From Phascolarctobacterium sp. (GTDB taxonomy: Bacteria; Bacillota; Negativicutes; Acidaminococcales; Acidaminococcaceae), in assembly GCA_017467905.1 (NCBI GenBank), contig JAFUKD010000002.1, forward strand, positions 1-64,000: a stretch of 64,000 nucleotides of DNA. Direction: 5' to 3'. A program made the position numbers and the translations under genes. The stretch's first letter is position 1; every line of letters begins with the position of its first letter. Under the pieces are notes generated by a model. It had not been told where the DNA came from, ran no database searches, and saw nothing but the letters and a program-made list of their open reading frames with translations. Below, in pieces: positions 54,053-63,366 of this stretch.

Positions 54053-55252
54053 ATGGCAGAGTTTGAAATTCGCAAAGGCTTGGAAGCAATGGAGGAATAT
54101 TCCGTTGAGCATGTGGCGGCGGACATTATCGTAAACGCTAACGAAAGTAATTACGATATGCCCGAAGCGGTGCGCCAAGCTGTACTTGATAGAACGAGCG
54201 CTTTCCCTTTTAACCGTTATCCCCCTATTAAATCTGAAAACCTGTGCGAAGCTATCGCAAAGGAGTTGGATTTGGACATTGCCAATGTAAAAATTGGTAA
54301 TGGCTCCAGCGAGCTGCTACAGGTTGCCTGCTATGTCTTTGGTGGTTACGGCAAGAAGATTGCCATTCCCACGCCTTCCTTTTCTATGTACGGGGAGTAC
54401 GCAACTTTAAGCGATAGTGTTGCAGCGCCTTACCCTCTGACGGAAGAAGGCTATGTGGATGCGGATGTAGTGATTGAGTTCTGTGAGAGAGAACGTCCTG
54501 CGCTCCTCATTGTGTGCAATCCTAATAACCCCACTGGCAACTACAACCAATTGGCGGTGATGGAAAGGATTATTGCCAATGTGGATTGCCCCGTAATTAT
54601 GGACGAAGCATATATGGAATTTGCCGACGGCAAGGATGTGCCGCCCACGGATATGCGTCCCTTGAACAAGCTGTGGCTGGTGGCAGGCTCCACCCTTAGT
54701 TTGGTGGGCAAGTACAGTAATTTGATGGTGTTCCGTACTTTTTCCAAGGCTTATGGCTTGGCAGGCTTGCGTTGCGGTTACGCAGTAGGTTCTGCCGGAA
54801 TTATGCGTTTGTTGGGCAAGGCATTGCTTCCTTACCACGTTAACGCTTACACTTTAATGGTGGCAAAGACCTTGTACGAGAACAAAGACCTTTATAAAGA
54901 GCAAATCAAGCTTGTCCGCAATGAACGTGATAAAATGGCGGCATATCTTGCGAAGTTAGGCTTTAAGGTTTGGGATACTGCTACTAATTTTGTAACCTTC
55001 CGAGCAGAAGGAGAGCTGGCGGTAAGCTTGGCGCGTGCTTATGAAATGAAGTACCGCGACCGTAGCCTTGCTCTCCAAGTTTCCAGCGGCAAGATGATGT
55101 TTAAATATTTGATGGAAAACAGCATCCTTGTCCGTGATTATAGCGGACATCCCAAGCTGACAGGTTGCTTGCGCGTTACCGTAGGCAAGCCGGAAGAAAA
55201 TTTAATTATCCTACAAAAACTTACTGCCTTGTGTACGGAGGTACAATTATGA
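54053..55252 (+). CDS. hisC: Histidinol-phosphate aminotransferase
   Basis: 399 residues from ATG 54053, 5 bases after hisD. The enzyme is PLP-dependent. The cofactor-binding words are GNGSSELLQ, CNPNNPTGNY and FSKAYGLAGLRCGY, with the Schiff-base lysine in TFSKAYGL. It transfers an amino group from glutamate to imidazole-acetol phosphate. Length is slightly above the usual ~360 residues, due to a longer C-terminus and an insert. It overlaps hisB by 4 bases. Confidence 0.96.
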   Translation: MAEFEIRKGLEAMEEYSVEHVAADIIVNANESNYDMPEAVRQAVLDRTSAFPFNRYPPIKSENLCEAIAKELDLDIANVKIGNGSSELLQVACYVFGGYGKKIAIPTPSFSMYGEYATLSDSVAAPYPLTEEGYVDADVVIEFCERERPALLIVCNPNNPTGNYNQLAVMERIIANVDCPVIMDEAYMEFADGKDVPPTDMRPLNKLWLVAGSTLSLVGKYSNLMVFRTFSKAYGLAGLRCGYAVGSAGIMRLLGKALLPYHVNAYTLMVAKTLYENKDLYKEQIKLVRNERDKMAAYLAKLGFKVWDTATNFVTFRAEGELAVSLARAYEMKYRDRSLALQVSSGKMMFKYLMENSILVRDYSGHPKLTGCLRVTVGKPEENLIILQKLTALCTEVQL

Positions 55253-55833
55253 GATGTGGCAGCGTGGAACGCAAAACTTTAGAAACTGAAATTTTTGCAG
55301 AACTGAATTTAGATGGCAATGGCATTTGCCAAGTTAATACGGGCATTGGCTTCTTTGACCATATGCTGACCCTGTTCACCAAGCACAGCTTTAGCGATTT
55401 GACTTTGAAGGCTGTTGGTGATTTGGATGTGGATAGTCACCACACTGTGGAAGACTGCGGTATCGTGCTTGGGCAACTGCTGAAAGAAGCTGTGGGCGAT
55501 AAGGCAGGTATGCACCGCTATGGTAACTGCTTCCTGCCCATGGATGAAGCCTTGGTGCAAGTAGTGCTGGATTTCTCCGGTCGTCCGTACCTTGTGTTTG
55601 ATGGAGATATCCCCAAAGTGCAGCTTGGCATTTACGAAGCAGAAATGACCGAAGAATTCTTCCGCGCCGTTGCCATGAATGCAGGGATGACCTTGCACAT
55701 CAGAGTTTTGTACGGCAAGAACACTCATCATATTATTGAAGCCATGTTTAAGGGCTTCGCTCGTGCTTTGGCAGAAGCGGTTGCTTACGATAATCGCGTG
55801 CAAGGCGTAATGAGCAGTAAAGGATTGTTATGA
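55249..55833 (+). CDS. hisB: Imidazoleglycerol-phosphate dehydratase
   Basis: 194 residues from ATG 55249, whose ATGA overlaps the hisC stop; a ribosome site GGAGG lies 8 bases upstream. The manganese-binding motifs DVDSHHTVEDCGIVLG and KNTHHIIEAMFKGFARAL are intact, and GFFDHMLTLF is also typical. This is the stand-alone dehydratase without a fused phosphatase, so histidinol-phosphatase must be encoded elsewhere. Confidence 0.97.
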   Translation: MRCGSVERKTLETEIFAELNLDGNGICQVNTGIGFFDHMLTLFTKHSFSDLTLKAVGDLDVDSHHTVEDCGIVLGQLLKEAVGDKAGMHRYGNCFLPMDEALVQVVLDFSGRPYLVFDGDIPKVQLGIYEAEMTEEFFRAVAMNAGMTLHIRVLYGKNTHHIIEAMFKGFARALAEAVAYDNRVQGVMSSKGLL

Positions 55834-56435
55834 GCAAGCAAGTTGTTATTATAGATTATGGTATGGGTAATCTCCATAGCGTGACCAAGGCTATCGCTGC
55901 TGTTGGCGGCGAGCCCGTCATCACCAATGACAAGGACATTATCGCTGCTGCAGAAAAAATTATTCTGCCGGGGGTTGGTGCCTTTGGCGATTGTATGGCC
56001 AATTTGCATAAGTCCGGCTTGGTTCCCCTGATTATGGAGCTTTTAAATAGTGGCAAACCATTTTTGGGCATTTGTCTTGGTATGCAAGTGCTCTTTGAAG
56101 GTAGTGACGAAGCTCCCGGTGTGGAAGGCTTGGGCTATTTCAAAGGTCAGGTTAAATATTTAAAAACCAATCATAAAATTCCCCACATGGGTTGGAATAA
56201 ATTGGCTTTGAAAAATGCTTCTTCCTTGTTGGAGGAGGCAGAGGGTGAATTTGTCTACTTCGTCCACAGCTTCCATTGCGAGCCTGAGGATAAAGGCATT
56301 ATTACTTCCGTCTGTGATTATGGTATGGAAGTTACTGCTTCTGTTGGCAAGGGGAGCGTGCATGCTTTCCAATTCCATCCGGAAAAATCCAGTCGTGCCG
56401 GCTTGGCGTTGTTGAAGAAATTTGTTGAGCTGTAA
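55830..56435 (+). CDS. hisH: Imidazole glycerol phosphate synthase, glutaminase subunit
   Basis: 201 residues, with a 4-base overlap with hisB. It is a class I glutamine amidotransferase. The nucleophile cysteine lies in LGICLGMQVLFEGS, and the catalytic His and Glu lie in AFQFHPEKS. It feeds ammonia to HisF. The order hisH-hisA-hisF is standard. Confidence 0.97.
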   Translation: MSKQVVIIDYGMGNLHSVTKAIAAVGGEPVITNDKDIIAAAEKIILPGVGAFGDCMANLHKSGLVPLIMELLNSGKPFLGICLGMQVLFEGSDEAPGVEGLGYFKGQVKYLKTNHKIPHMGWNKLALKNASSLLEEAEGEFVYFVHSFHCEPEDKGIITSVCDYGMEVTASVGKGSVHAFQFHPEKSSRAGLALLKKFVEL

Positions 56436-56447
56436 GGAGTGAGCGTC

Positions 56448-57176
56448 ATGATTATTTATCCTGCAATAGATATCCGCGGCGGTCGCTGCGTGCGTTTAAC
56501 AGAAGGTCGCTTTGATGCGGAAACAGTTTTTGCTGATGACCCTGCGGAAATGGCTTTGAAGTGGATGGCATGCGGTGCAGAATACTTGCACCTTGTGGAC
56601 CTTGACGGCGCGTTGGCTGGTGAAGGGAAGAATATTCCTGTTATCAAACGCATTTTGGAAGCTGTCAATATTCCTGTTCAGCTGGGCGGTGGCATCCGCA
56701 ATATGCAGGCTGTGGAAAAACTTTTGGAGCTGGGCGTAACCCGTTTAATTTTGGGAAGTGCCGCTGTAAAGAACCCACAATTAGTTGAAGAGGCTTGTAA
56801 AAATTTCCCGGGACATATTGCTGTGGGCATTGATGCTAAAAATGGCGAGGTTGCCATTGAAGGCTGGGGCAAGGGTAGCGGAGTTGCAGCCACTGAACTT
56901 GCCAAACAAATGGCACAATATGGTGTGGACAAAATTATTTATACTGACATTAGCCGTGACGGTATGCTTAGCGGCGTGAACGTGGAAGCTACGGCAGAGA
57001 TTGCCCGCGCTGGCGGTATTGAGGTTATTGCCAGCGGTGGTGTCGCTTCTATAAATGATATTAAGAATTTACTGCCTTACCAAAAGGATGGGGTAACTGG
57101 CTGTATTATTGGGAAGGCTATTTATACTGGCGCAGTTGATCTGCACGAAGCACTCGCTTTAGCGAAGGAGGGTTAG
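56448..57176 (+). CDS. hisA: ProFAR isomerase
   Basis: 242 residues from ATG 56448 rather than the GTG 9 bases earlier, because AAGGAG lies 8 bases before the ATG. It has an (alpha/beta)8 barrel. Catalytic Asp in [11 protein letters not shown] and Asp in [10 protein letters not shown] are present, as are the phosphate-binding words QLGGGIRN and ASGGVAS. It opens the ribose ring in histidine synthesis. Confidence 0.97.
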   Translation: MIIYPAIDIRGGRCVRLTEGRFDAETVFADDPAEMALKWMACGAEYLHLVDLDGALAGEGKNIPVIKRILEAVNIPVQLGGGIRNMQAVEKLLELGVTRLILGSAAVKNPQLVEEACKNFPGHIAVGIDAKNGEVAIEGWGKGSGVAATELAKQMAQYGVDKIIYTDISRDGMLSGVNVEATAEIARAGGIEVIASGGVASINDIKNLLPYQKDGVTGCIIGKAIYTGAVDLHEALALAKEG

Positions 57177-57177
57177 G

Positions 57178-57936
57178 ATGCACACGAAAAGAATTATCCC
57201 TTGCTTGGACGTTAAGGCGGGACGCGTGGTGAAGGGTACCAATTTCGTAGGCCTGCGTGATGCCGGAGACCCTGTGGAGCTGGCGGCGACTTACGATATT
57301 GAAGGCGCAGACGAATTAGTATTTTTAGATATCACTGCTTCCGTTGAAGAACGCAAGGCAATGCTTGACGTTATCAATAAAACTGCAGGCGAGGTGTTCA
57401 TGCCCTTGACTGTTGGTGGTGGCATTAGCACTGTGGACGATATCCGTAATGCTTTGCGCGCAGGAGCAGATAAAACTTCTGTAAACTCTGCGGCGGTGAA
57501 GAACCCCCAATTGATTGCAGAAGGTGCGAAGCTTTTTGGCAGCCAATGTATCGTACTCGCCATTGATGCGCGTCGCTGTGGCGAAAATAAGTGGGAGGTT
57601 TATGTTCATGGCGGGCGCACTCCCACCGGTATTGATGCCATTGAATGGGCAAAGCAGGGCGTAGCCCTTGGCGCAGGAGAAATTTTGCTGACAAGTATGG
57701 ATGCAGACGGAACTAAAAATGGCTATGACATTCCTCTGACAAAAGCCGTGAGCGAGGCGGTTAATGTTCCTGTAATTGCCAGTGGCGGTGCTGGTAAATT
57801 AGAAGACTTTTATGAAGTGCTTACAGAAGGCGGTGCTGACGCAGTGCTGGCAGCTTCCGTCTTTCACTATAAAACCTTTACCATCCAACAGGTGAAGGAG
57901 TATCTGCGTGATAGAGGTATCGAGGTGAGAATATAA
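57178..57936 (+). CDS. hisF: Imidazole glycerol phosphate synthase, cyclase subunit
   Basis: 252 residues, 1 base after hisA. The HisF hallmarks are the catalytic Asp in [12 protein letters not shown] and Asp in [12 protein letters not shown], with ASGGAGK and LTVGGGIST phosphate loops. It uses ammonia from HisH to make IGP and AICAR. Its stop overlaps the hisIE start by one base. Confidence 0.97.
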   Translation: MHTKRIIPCLDVKAGRVVKGTNFVGLRDAGDPVELAATYDIEGADELVFLDITASVEERKAMLDVINKTAGEVFMPLTVGGGISTVDDIRNALRAGADKTSVNSAAVKNPQLIAEGAKLFGSQCIVLAIDARRCGENKWEVYVHGGRTPTGIDAIEWAKQGVALGAGEILLTSMDADGTKNGYDIPLTKAVSEAVNVPVIASGGAGKLEDFYEVLTEGGADAVLAASVFHYKTFTIQQVKEYLRDRGIEVRI

Positions 57937-58595
57937 TGCAGATTGATTTCTCTAAAATTAAATTTGACGAAAAGGGCTTGGTGCCTGCAGTCGTACAAGA
58001 TGTGCGTACCAATGCCGTAGTGATGCTTGCCTATATGAATGGGGAAAGCTTGGCGCGTACTGTGGAAACCGGTTACACCTGGTTCTGGAGCCGTAGCCGC
58101 CAAGAGCTGTGGAACAAGGGTGCGACCAGTGGCAATTTGCAAAAGGTTGTAGATATTAGCTACGATTGTGACGGCGATAGCCTGCTGGTACAAGTTGAAC
58201 AAACCGGAGTGGCTTGTCATACCGGCGCATATTCCTGCTTCCATAATTTGCTGTGGAAACGTGACAACCTGCCTGTTCCCGAAATGGAGGGCATTCCCGG
58301 TGTATTGAGCGAACTGTACCGTGTTATCCAAGAGAAGAAGGAAAATGGTGGAGAGAAATCCTACACTAAGTACTTGTTCACTTCAGGGCAGGACAAGATT
58401 CTTAAAAAAGTTGGCGAGGAAGCAGCAGAAACTATTATTGCTTCCAAGAACCATTCTAAAGATGAAGTGCTTTATGAAATGTCCGACCTGTGGTATCACT
58501 GCTTAGTGCTTCTTGCGTACCACAACATCACTCCGTCTGAACTGTTGGCAGAGCTGGGTGGACGTAGGGCAAAAGAAAATAATAGTAAGTATTAA
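57936..58595 (+). CDS. hisIE: Bifunctional phosphoribosyl-AMP cyclohydrolase / PR-ATP pyrophosphatase
   Basis: 219 residues with two domains. HisI (residues ~1-110) has the zinc and magnesium residues in [32 protein letters not shown] and TGVACHTG. HisE (~120-219) has [25 protein letters not shown] and [13 protein letters not shown]. It carries out steps 2 and 3. It is the last gene of the operon; hisN/hisK-type phosphatase is not seen nearby. Confidence 0.97.
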   Translation: MQIDFSKIKFDEKGLVPAVVQDVRTNAVVMLAYMNGESLARTVETGYTWFWSRSRQELWNKGATSGNLQKVVDISYDCDGDSLLVQVEQTGVACHTGAYSCFHNLLWKRDNLPVPEMEGIPGVLSELYRVIQEKKENGGEKSYTKYLFTSGQDKILKKVGEEAAETIIASKNHSKDEVLYEMSDLWYHCLVLLAYHNITPSELLAELGGRRAKENNSKY

Positions 58596-58602
58596 AAGTA
58601 GA

Positions 58603-58645
58603 AAACCCGTAATTGTTTCATGTGAAACAATTGCGGGTTTTGTGT
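58603..58645 (+). terminator. his operon terminator containing a near-parS palindrome
   Basis: AAACCCGTAATTGTTTCA and TGAAACAATTGCGGGTTT form an 18-base stem followed by TGTGTTTT. The tip (58614-58629) reads TGTTTCATGTGAAACA, which differs from parS at one base (C to T). It could be a low-affinity ParB site or a coincidence of palindromes. Confidence 0.85.
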
Positions 58646-58768
58646 TTTATTTTGTGTTTATAAAAATTTTTCTGCAGATTTCACGTGGATTTCACAACTA
58701 TCCGATAAAAATACAGGCAAAGCAAATCTTTTACAGAATAATAGTTTTAACGAAGGGAGGGGGTGACG

Positions 58769-59977
58769 GTGCAAGAATTTTCTTGGCGGGCACGCACTCG
58801 TAACGGCAAGGTGCTACGAGGGAAAATACGGGCAAGCTCTACTACGGAAGCAGCTGCTTTGGTGAGGAATAATTATGGCTGCGTAGTAAGGTTAAAGGCA
58901 ACAGGTAAAAGCTTGGCGGCGGGCTGGAAACACAGGCTGTTTGGCGAAGCGGTACTTACAGATAAGCAAAGGATTATCTTTTTCAAGCAGCTGGCAGTAA
59001 TTTTAAATAGCGGTGTTCCTTTGCTCAAAGGTCTTGCCCTATTGCAACAGCGTACAGATTTTACCATTGCTTCTATTTGCGAAAGGCTTATCAGTAATTT
59101 ACAGGCAGGTATGTCTTTGGCAAGTGCCATGCAGGAATGTGGCAAGGTTTTTCCAAATTTGACGCTGACCTTGGTGGCAGCAGGAGAACGTAGCGGCGAG
59201 CTGAACAATGTGTTTTTGGAGATTGCCTCCTATTATAGTAAGCAGCAGGCTTTAAAACAATTTTTACTCAAGGCTACCTTGTATCCTCTGTTCCTGTTAT
59301 TTGCATCCTTGTGTGTGCTGTGCTTCTTTTTGGTGTATGTTCTGCCCATGCTGGCGATGGTATATCAAAGCTTGGGTGCGCGTCCCAATGGATTTTTGCA
59401 GTTTGCGGTAGCAGTAAGCGAATTTTTGCTTGCCCATGGGGTGGCGGTAGGCTTGCTTTTGGCGATAGGCGTTTTTATGGCTTATCTAAGCAGGGATTTT
59501 TTACTAAAGCTTTGCTTGGACTTGCCTTTGGTGCGGAATCTGTACGCTATGGTTTTAGAAATACGCTTTTGCAAATTAGTAAGCCTGCTTTTGGATAAGG
59601 GTATTAGCATTACGGAGGCTGTGGACCTAGCTGCATCTACCATTAACCATCAGGAACGGCTGCGCCAGTTGAAAATTTTTAATGCTGCCTTGCGACGTGG
59701 CGATGCTATTAGTACGGCAGCAGGCACTGTTACAGAAAGCTTTTCCCCTTTAACTGCGGAGCTGCTTAGTATTGGGGCGGAAACAGGCTATTTGCCACAA
59801 ATGTTAAGTGAAGCGGCTGGAATAGTGGAGCAGGATTTACGTGGACGTTTGGAAAAGGCTCGTGAAATTTTGGCACCCTTACTGCTTTTGGTGGCAGCAC
59901 TGTTGACGGCACTGGTGGTTTGCTCCGTAGTTAGCCCTTTGTTTGAGCTGTTTACAGCATTACCAGAATATAATTAA
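58769..59977 (+). CDS. Type IV pilus/type II secretion inner-membrane protein (PilC/GspF)
   Basis: 402 residues from the GTG 58769, which follows the long GGGAGGGGG better than a GTG two codons earlier. It has two T2SF domains (~65-185 and ~265-390), with three hydrophobic helices (around 165-190, 215-240, 375-400). Typical words are FFKQLAVILNSGVPLLKGLALLQQ (N-terminal repeat) and FCKLVSLLLDKGISITEAVDLAA (C-terminal repeat). It organises the assembly platform. No PilB/GspE ATPase or secretin is nearby; those must be elsewhere. Five pilin-like genes follow, in overlapping arrangement. Confidence 0.92.
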   Translation: MQEFSWRARTRNGKVLRGKIRASSTTEAAALVRNNYGCVVRLKATGKSLAAGWKHRLFGEAVLTDKQRIIFFKQLAVILNSGVPLLKGLALLQQRTDFTIASICERLISNLQAGMSLASAMQECGKVFPNLTLTLVAAGERSGELNNVFLEIASYYSKQQALKQFLLKATLYPLFLLFASLCVLCFFLVYVLPMLAMVYQSLGARPNGFLQFAVAVSEFLLAHGVAVGLLLAIGVFMAYLSRDFLLKLCLDLPLVRNLYAMVLEIRFCKLVSLLLDKGISITEAVDLAASTINHQERLRQLKIFNAALRRGDAISTAAGTVTESFSPLTAELLSIGAETGYLPQMLSEAAGIVEQDLRGRLEKAREILAPLLLLVAALLTALVVCSVVSPLFELFTALPEYN

Positions 59978-59989
59978 GGAGGTTTTTCT

Positions 59990-60355
59990 ATGAAAAACAA
60001 GCAAGCAGGATTTACTTTAATTGAAGTTGTGGCGGTTGCCGCTCTTTTGGGAGTTTTGGTAACTATGGTGATGCCTTCCTTGGATGGCGCCAATACCAAG
60101 GTGAAAAATGCCAAGCTGCGCAATGACTTGGCAACGGTTGACCAGGCTATTCAGCTTTACAAAATGGAAAAGGGCAGTGTGCCCGATAGCTTGGATGTTT
60201 TGCAGACAGAATATATTTCTGGAAGCAGTGAGTTCAAGGATGCTAAAGGAGAAGCTTTAACCTATACTGCCAGCGATAACACCTATGTTCTTAGTGGCAA
60301 GGATGCTTCCGGCATATTGGTAACTTCTGGTGGTAGCAAGTCTGAAACCGAATAG
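59990..60355 (+). CDS. Type II pseudopilin/major prepilin (GspG/PilA-like)
   Basis: 121 residues. The prepilin peptidase site is QAGFTLIEVVAVAALLG, with the conserved Gly, Phe and Glu+5, then a single long helix (~9-30) as spine. The remaining part is a small GspG-like globular domain (AKLRNDLATVDQAIQLYKMEKG, AKGEALTYTASDNTYVL). GGAGG lies 7 bases before the ATG. It is the likely major subunit, as the only one with a strong ribosome site and classical FTLIE. Confidence 0.9.
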   Translation: MKNKQAGFTLIEVVAVAALLGVLVTMVMPSLDGANTKVKNAKLRNDLATVDQAIQLYKMEKGSVPDSLDVLQTEYISGSSEFKDAKGEALTYTASDNTYVLSGKDASGILVTSGGSKSETE

Positions 60356-60803
60356 GCAGAGTGGCTTTCTTTTAGTGGAAGTGTTGGCTGTGGCGGCAGT
60401 GCTTGTTCTGGCAGCGGGAATGTTGTTACCTCAAAGCCTTGCTTACCGTAAATATTTTGCCAAGCTGGAAGTGAGGACCGCGGCAAATTTATTGGCAGCA
60501 GATATGCGTAAGCTGCAGCAGCAAGCACTTTTTGGTGAAGGAGAGCAAAGGTATTTACGTTCCCAGGTCAATGGCTATGATTTTATTGTGCAGGGAAAAA
60601 AGGTGAAGCAGGTTCGCTTTGCTGATAATGGTTGGAACGTGACTCTTTCGTGGCCCAAACGCTTTAATGTGCAGTTTGGCGTGAGCGGTAGCCCTGCGGC
60701 AAGTGGAACTTGGGTGCTAAAGCATGACGAGCTACAGAATTTTAGCTGTACTGTGGCGGTGCAACCGGTAACGGGAAGGATTGTTGTAAGTGAAAGCGAG
60801 TAA
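60330..60803 (+). CDS. Minor pseudopilin (GspH-like)
   Basis: 157 residues, GTG start overlapping the previous gene by 26 bases. The prepilin site is SGFLLVEVLAVAAVLVLAAG: Gly, then Phe and Glu at +5. The C-terminal part (LLAADMRKLQQQALFGEGEQ) has the GspH-like layout. No strong ribosome site is visible, so translational coupling is probable. Start is uncertain by a few codons. Confidence 0.78.
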   Translation: MVASLKPNRQSGFLLVEVLAVAAVLVLAAGMLLPQSLAYRKYFAKLEVRTAANLLAADMRKLQQQALFGEGEQRYLRSQVNGYDFIVQGKKVKQVRFADNGWNVTLSWPKRFNVQFGVSGSPAASGTWVLKHDELQNFSCTVAVQPVTGRIVVSESE

Positions 60804-61095
60804 AGGATTTTTATTGGTAGAAGTTGCAGTGGTGTTTTTGGTTGTAGGTATATTGCTGCTTTTTGTGAGCAGCAGCTTTACTGGATGCGTAGGCAATTTG
60901 GCGTACAGCAAAAATGTGAGGAGGGCGCAGGCCTTGGCGGAGCAGGCTTTCCTCAGTGAAGAGGAGCTTGCTGTGCCGGAAGGTTGGCAACTGCAAAAAT
61001 TAGAGCGTAAGCTACAGGGCATAACATTGACGGAGGTACAAGTTCTTGAAACAGAAAGTGGTAAGCCTATTTTCAATTTGTTTGTGGCGCAGTAA
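60790..61095 (+). CDS. Minor pseudopilin (GspI-like)
   Basis: 101 residues with GTG start overlapping by 14 bases. The leader is very short (MKASKGFLLVEVAVVFLVVG), cleaved after the Gly before FLLVE. The following globular part is small. GspI-type position is suggested by order (G-H-I-J), not by a diagnostic motif. Confidence 0.75.
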   Translation: MKASKGFLLVEVAVVFLVVGILLLFVSSSFTGCVGNLAYSKNVRRAQALAEQAFLSEEELAVPEGWQLQKLERKLQGITLTEVQVLETESGKPIFNLFVAQ

Positions 61096-61600
61096 GGCAA
61101 GCAGGCTCCGTACTGAAAAAGGCTTCCTTTTAGGGGAACTACAAATTACCGTCGCTGTGATGGCGTTGGTTACCGCCCTGCTTTACGGAGATTTTTATCA
61201 ATTAGTACAAGGCTGGCACAAAATGTTTATCGACGTGCAGCTGCGAGATGCCAGTAGATATATGTATAGCATTTTAGAGAAAGACTTGTGCTATGAGAGT
61301 AAGCTTCTTACATTAAGCGATGATTATCGGGGAAACGCCAAACTGCTATGCCAGACGGGACACGCAGGTAAAACCTATACCTACACCTGGGAAGGGAAAA
61401 GCCTTTATAAAACTACTAAGACAACTAATACCAGCGGTAAGAATCCTTTGTTTGTACCAGACTGTTCTGTTGTGGAATGGCAGGTACAGAAATTAAATGA
61501 CAAGTTTCTTCTAATAAAATTTGCCTTGGAAAAGCAGGGGCGTAGGCAAAACTTCGAGCAGGTTATGCACTGCTTCAACGGAAGTGTGGTTTATGAATAG
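61046..61600 (+). CDS. Minor pseudopilin (GspJ-like)
   Basis: 184 residues. The start is a TTG 9 bases after GGAGG, which overlaps the previous gene by 50 bases. A long basic leader (RSKASRLRTEKG) precedes the cleavage site GFLLGELQITVAVMALVTALL. The Glu+5 of the pilin motif is kept. The remaining domain has a GspJ-like beta layout (EKDLCYESKLLTL, YTYTWEGKSLYKT). Order and length fit GspJ. Confidence 0.72.
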   Translation: MKQKVVSLFSICLWRSKASRLRTEKGFLLGELQITVAVMALVTALLYGDFYQLVQGWHKMFIDVQLRDASRYMYSILEKDLCYESKLLTLSDDYRGNAKLLCQTGHAGKTYTYTWEGKSLYKTTKTTNTSGKNPLFVPDCSVVEWQVQKLNDKFLLIKFALEKQGRRQNFEQVMHCFNGSVVYE

Positions 61601-62501
61601 GGAACGGGGTAGTATTAGTATAGCTTTTTTGTTGGTGGGTTTGTTTTTGGCGGCGCTTGCCCAAATGGCAATGATTTTCATAAGCAGGAATGTGCAGTTT
61701 GAAGAAGATTATTGGCGTGGCAGGCAGCTGCGTTTGCTCTGCAGTTCTGTTATAGAGCATTTGGTGACGCAGGAGTTAGAAGCAGGAGAGGATATATTAT
61801 TGGAAGCAAACTTGCAGCCGGGTAATGTTCCCGTCAAACTTATCCGTAAAGTTTATTACAGTGACGACGCCTGCTTTCGTAATTTGGAGCTGCGAGCCGA
61901 GACAACAGAAGCGAGCCAAAGTATAAGACATTTACAGTTCAGTCTGGATGAGGTAAAGCTGGCACAAGCTCAAAGGTATATGCTTATCAGCGGTAAAGAT
62001 TTGTTGGGAACGGAGTTTTTGCCTGACGAGGGAATACATACAAGCGCAGAAGAAGTAATTATACCGCAGATAAGCTTTTTGAAAAATACCGGCGAGTTTA
62101 AGCGGAGTATTTCTGCTTTAGGCATGGACGATGTACGGCAATATGGCTTGGACAAGCGCTTTTACTACTTAACTAATACCGGTAGCCCCACAACCTTCAC
62201 TAAAAATTTAAAGGTGTACGGGACAGCGGTTATCGCTACGGAAGGAAGCATCATTATTGAAAGCGGCTGCCAGTTTTTTGATAGGGTTATCTTCCTTGTG
62301 AAAGGTACGCTCACTATTAAAAATGATGTGAAGCTACCCCAAGTGTTGGTAGTATCCTACGGCAGGGTTACCATTGGAACAGGTTGCCAAATTGGTGGCG
62401 TGATTTTTAGCGGTAGCAATATTGAGTTACAAGGCTCTTCTGAGCTAACCTACGATGAGAATGTTGTAGCGCCGTTCTCATCTGCGTTTTACATATTGTA
62501 A
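61593..62501 (+). CDS. Pilus-associated protein, possible PilX/GspK-like
   Basis: 302 residues from ATG 61593, overlapping the previous stop by 8 bases. The N-terminal helix (ISIAFLLVGLFLAALAQMAMIFI) is preceded by NRERGS, similar to PilX/GspK N-termini but without the glycine-FTLIE cleavage motif. The middle is helical. The C-terminal ~100 residues (YGTAVIATEGSIIIESGCQFFDRVIFLVKGTLTIKN, then IGTGCQIGGVIFSGSNIELQG) look like a short right-handed beta-helix, as in polymer-forming or cell-surface proteins. It is last in the operon. A tip-complex role is inference. Confidence 0.65.
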   Translation: MNRERGSISIAFLLVGLFLAALAQMAMIFISRNVQFEEDYWRGRQLRLLCSSVIEHLVTQELEAGEDILLEANLQPGNVPVKLIRKVYYSDDACFRNLELRAETTEASQSIRHLQFSLDEVKLAQAQRYMLISGKDLLGTEFLPDEGIHTSAEEVIIPQISFLKNTGEFKRSISALGMDDVRQYGLDKRFYYLTNTGSPTTFTKNLKVYGTAVIATEGSIIIESGCQFFDRVIFLVKGTLTIKNDVKLPQVLVVSYGRVTIGTGCQIGGVIFSGSNIELQGSSELTYDENVVAPFSSAFYIL

Positions 62502-62512
62502 TCTCCAAAAGG

Positions 62513-62544
62513 AAAGGGAATGTTCGCGTGGAACATTCCCTTTT
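62513..62544. terminator. Bidirectional terminator after the pilin operon
   Basis: AAAGGGAATGTTC and GAACATTCCCTTT form the stem around GCGTG, followed by TTTT. It serves convergent genes. Confidence 0.88.
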
Positions 62545-62564
62545 GTCATGCTTGTTATAAAATT

Positions 62565-63257
62565 TCAGATAAGGCGATATAATTGAAAGTTCTGGGTATC
62601 GCAGGAGACAAGCTTGTACTGCACTCCGTTTCTTTCTTCTTCAAAGACCGCCAGATGATTTTCGCCATGAATGTGTCCGTAAACACAGTCCTTAACTTGG
62701 AAGCGTTCCATTAAATCGGTAAAGATGGTTCGTTCTGCAGGAGAAAAGAGGGGCGGGTAGTGAAGTGCTACGATAATACGCTTGGCATTTTGCGCTTGGG
62801 CGGCTTGCAAGGATAGTTCCAGACGGATACCTTCCCGCTGGTAAATTTTATTGTCATCTTCATTAAAATTATCTGAAGAGGGAAGAATCCAGCCACGAGT
62901 CCCACAGATGGCAACATCACCAATCATAAGGCAGTTGTTTTGTAAGAACTGGAAGTGTTCGCCGTAAAGAGCTTGCATTTTTTTGAGGCTTGTCCACCAG
63001 TAATCGTGGTTGCCACGCAGTAAAATTTTTTTACCGGGAAGCTGTGCAAGCCAAATTAAATCTTCTTCTGCTTCTCGTAGCTGCATTGCCCAGGAAATAT
63101 CACCGCATATGATTACAGTATCTTCTTCCTTGACAGTAGCGAGCCAGTTGCTTTTGACTTTTTCTTTATGATTTAACCAGTGCTCGCCAAAAATTTCCAT
63201 AGGCTTTTTGGCAGGCGTACCGGATAAATGTAAATCGCCAATGGCGTAGATGTGCAT
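62565..63257 (-). CDS. Metallophosphoesterase (calcineurin-like)
   Basis: 230 residues from ATG 63257, 6 bases after AAGGAG; the frame extends 13 codons upstream without a ribosome site. The two-metal centre is complete: GDLHLSG (Asp-x-His), CGDISWA (Asp), GNHDYWWT (Asn-His), ALHYPP (His) and YGHIHGEN (His-x-His). This is the DHH-independent, YkuE-unrelated, UDP-sugar-like group of small phosphoesterases; the actual substrate is unknown. It is single and cytoplasmic. Confidence 0.9.
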   Translation of the reverse strand: MHIYAIGDLHLSGTPAKKPMEIFGEHWLNHKEKVKSNWLATVKEEDTVIICGDISWAMQLREAEEDLIWLAQLPGKKILLRGNHDYWWTSLKKMQALYGEHFQFLQNNCLMIGDVAICGTRGWILPSSDNFNEDDNKIYQREGIRLELSLQAAQAQNAKRIIVALHYPPLFSPAERTIFTDLMERFQVKDCVYGHIHGENHLAVFEEERNGVQYKLVSCDTQNFQLYRLI

Positions 63258-63366
63258 AATGAACTCCTTATGTTTTTCTTGATTTAAGTATAGCATAGAA
63301 TGGGGTTATAGGTAATCAGTTACTAAAGGAGAGTTTACAGAAATAAAACTTTTGACATAGAAATAG

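Noticed and set aside
62518-62533. Palindrome TGTTCGCGTGGAACA resembling parS
   Set aside because: It is 15 bases with several mismatches and is explained by the terminator hairpin at 62513.
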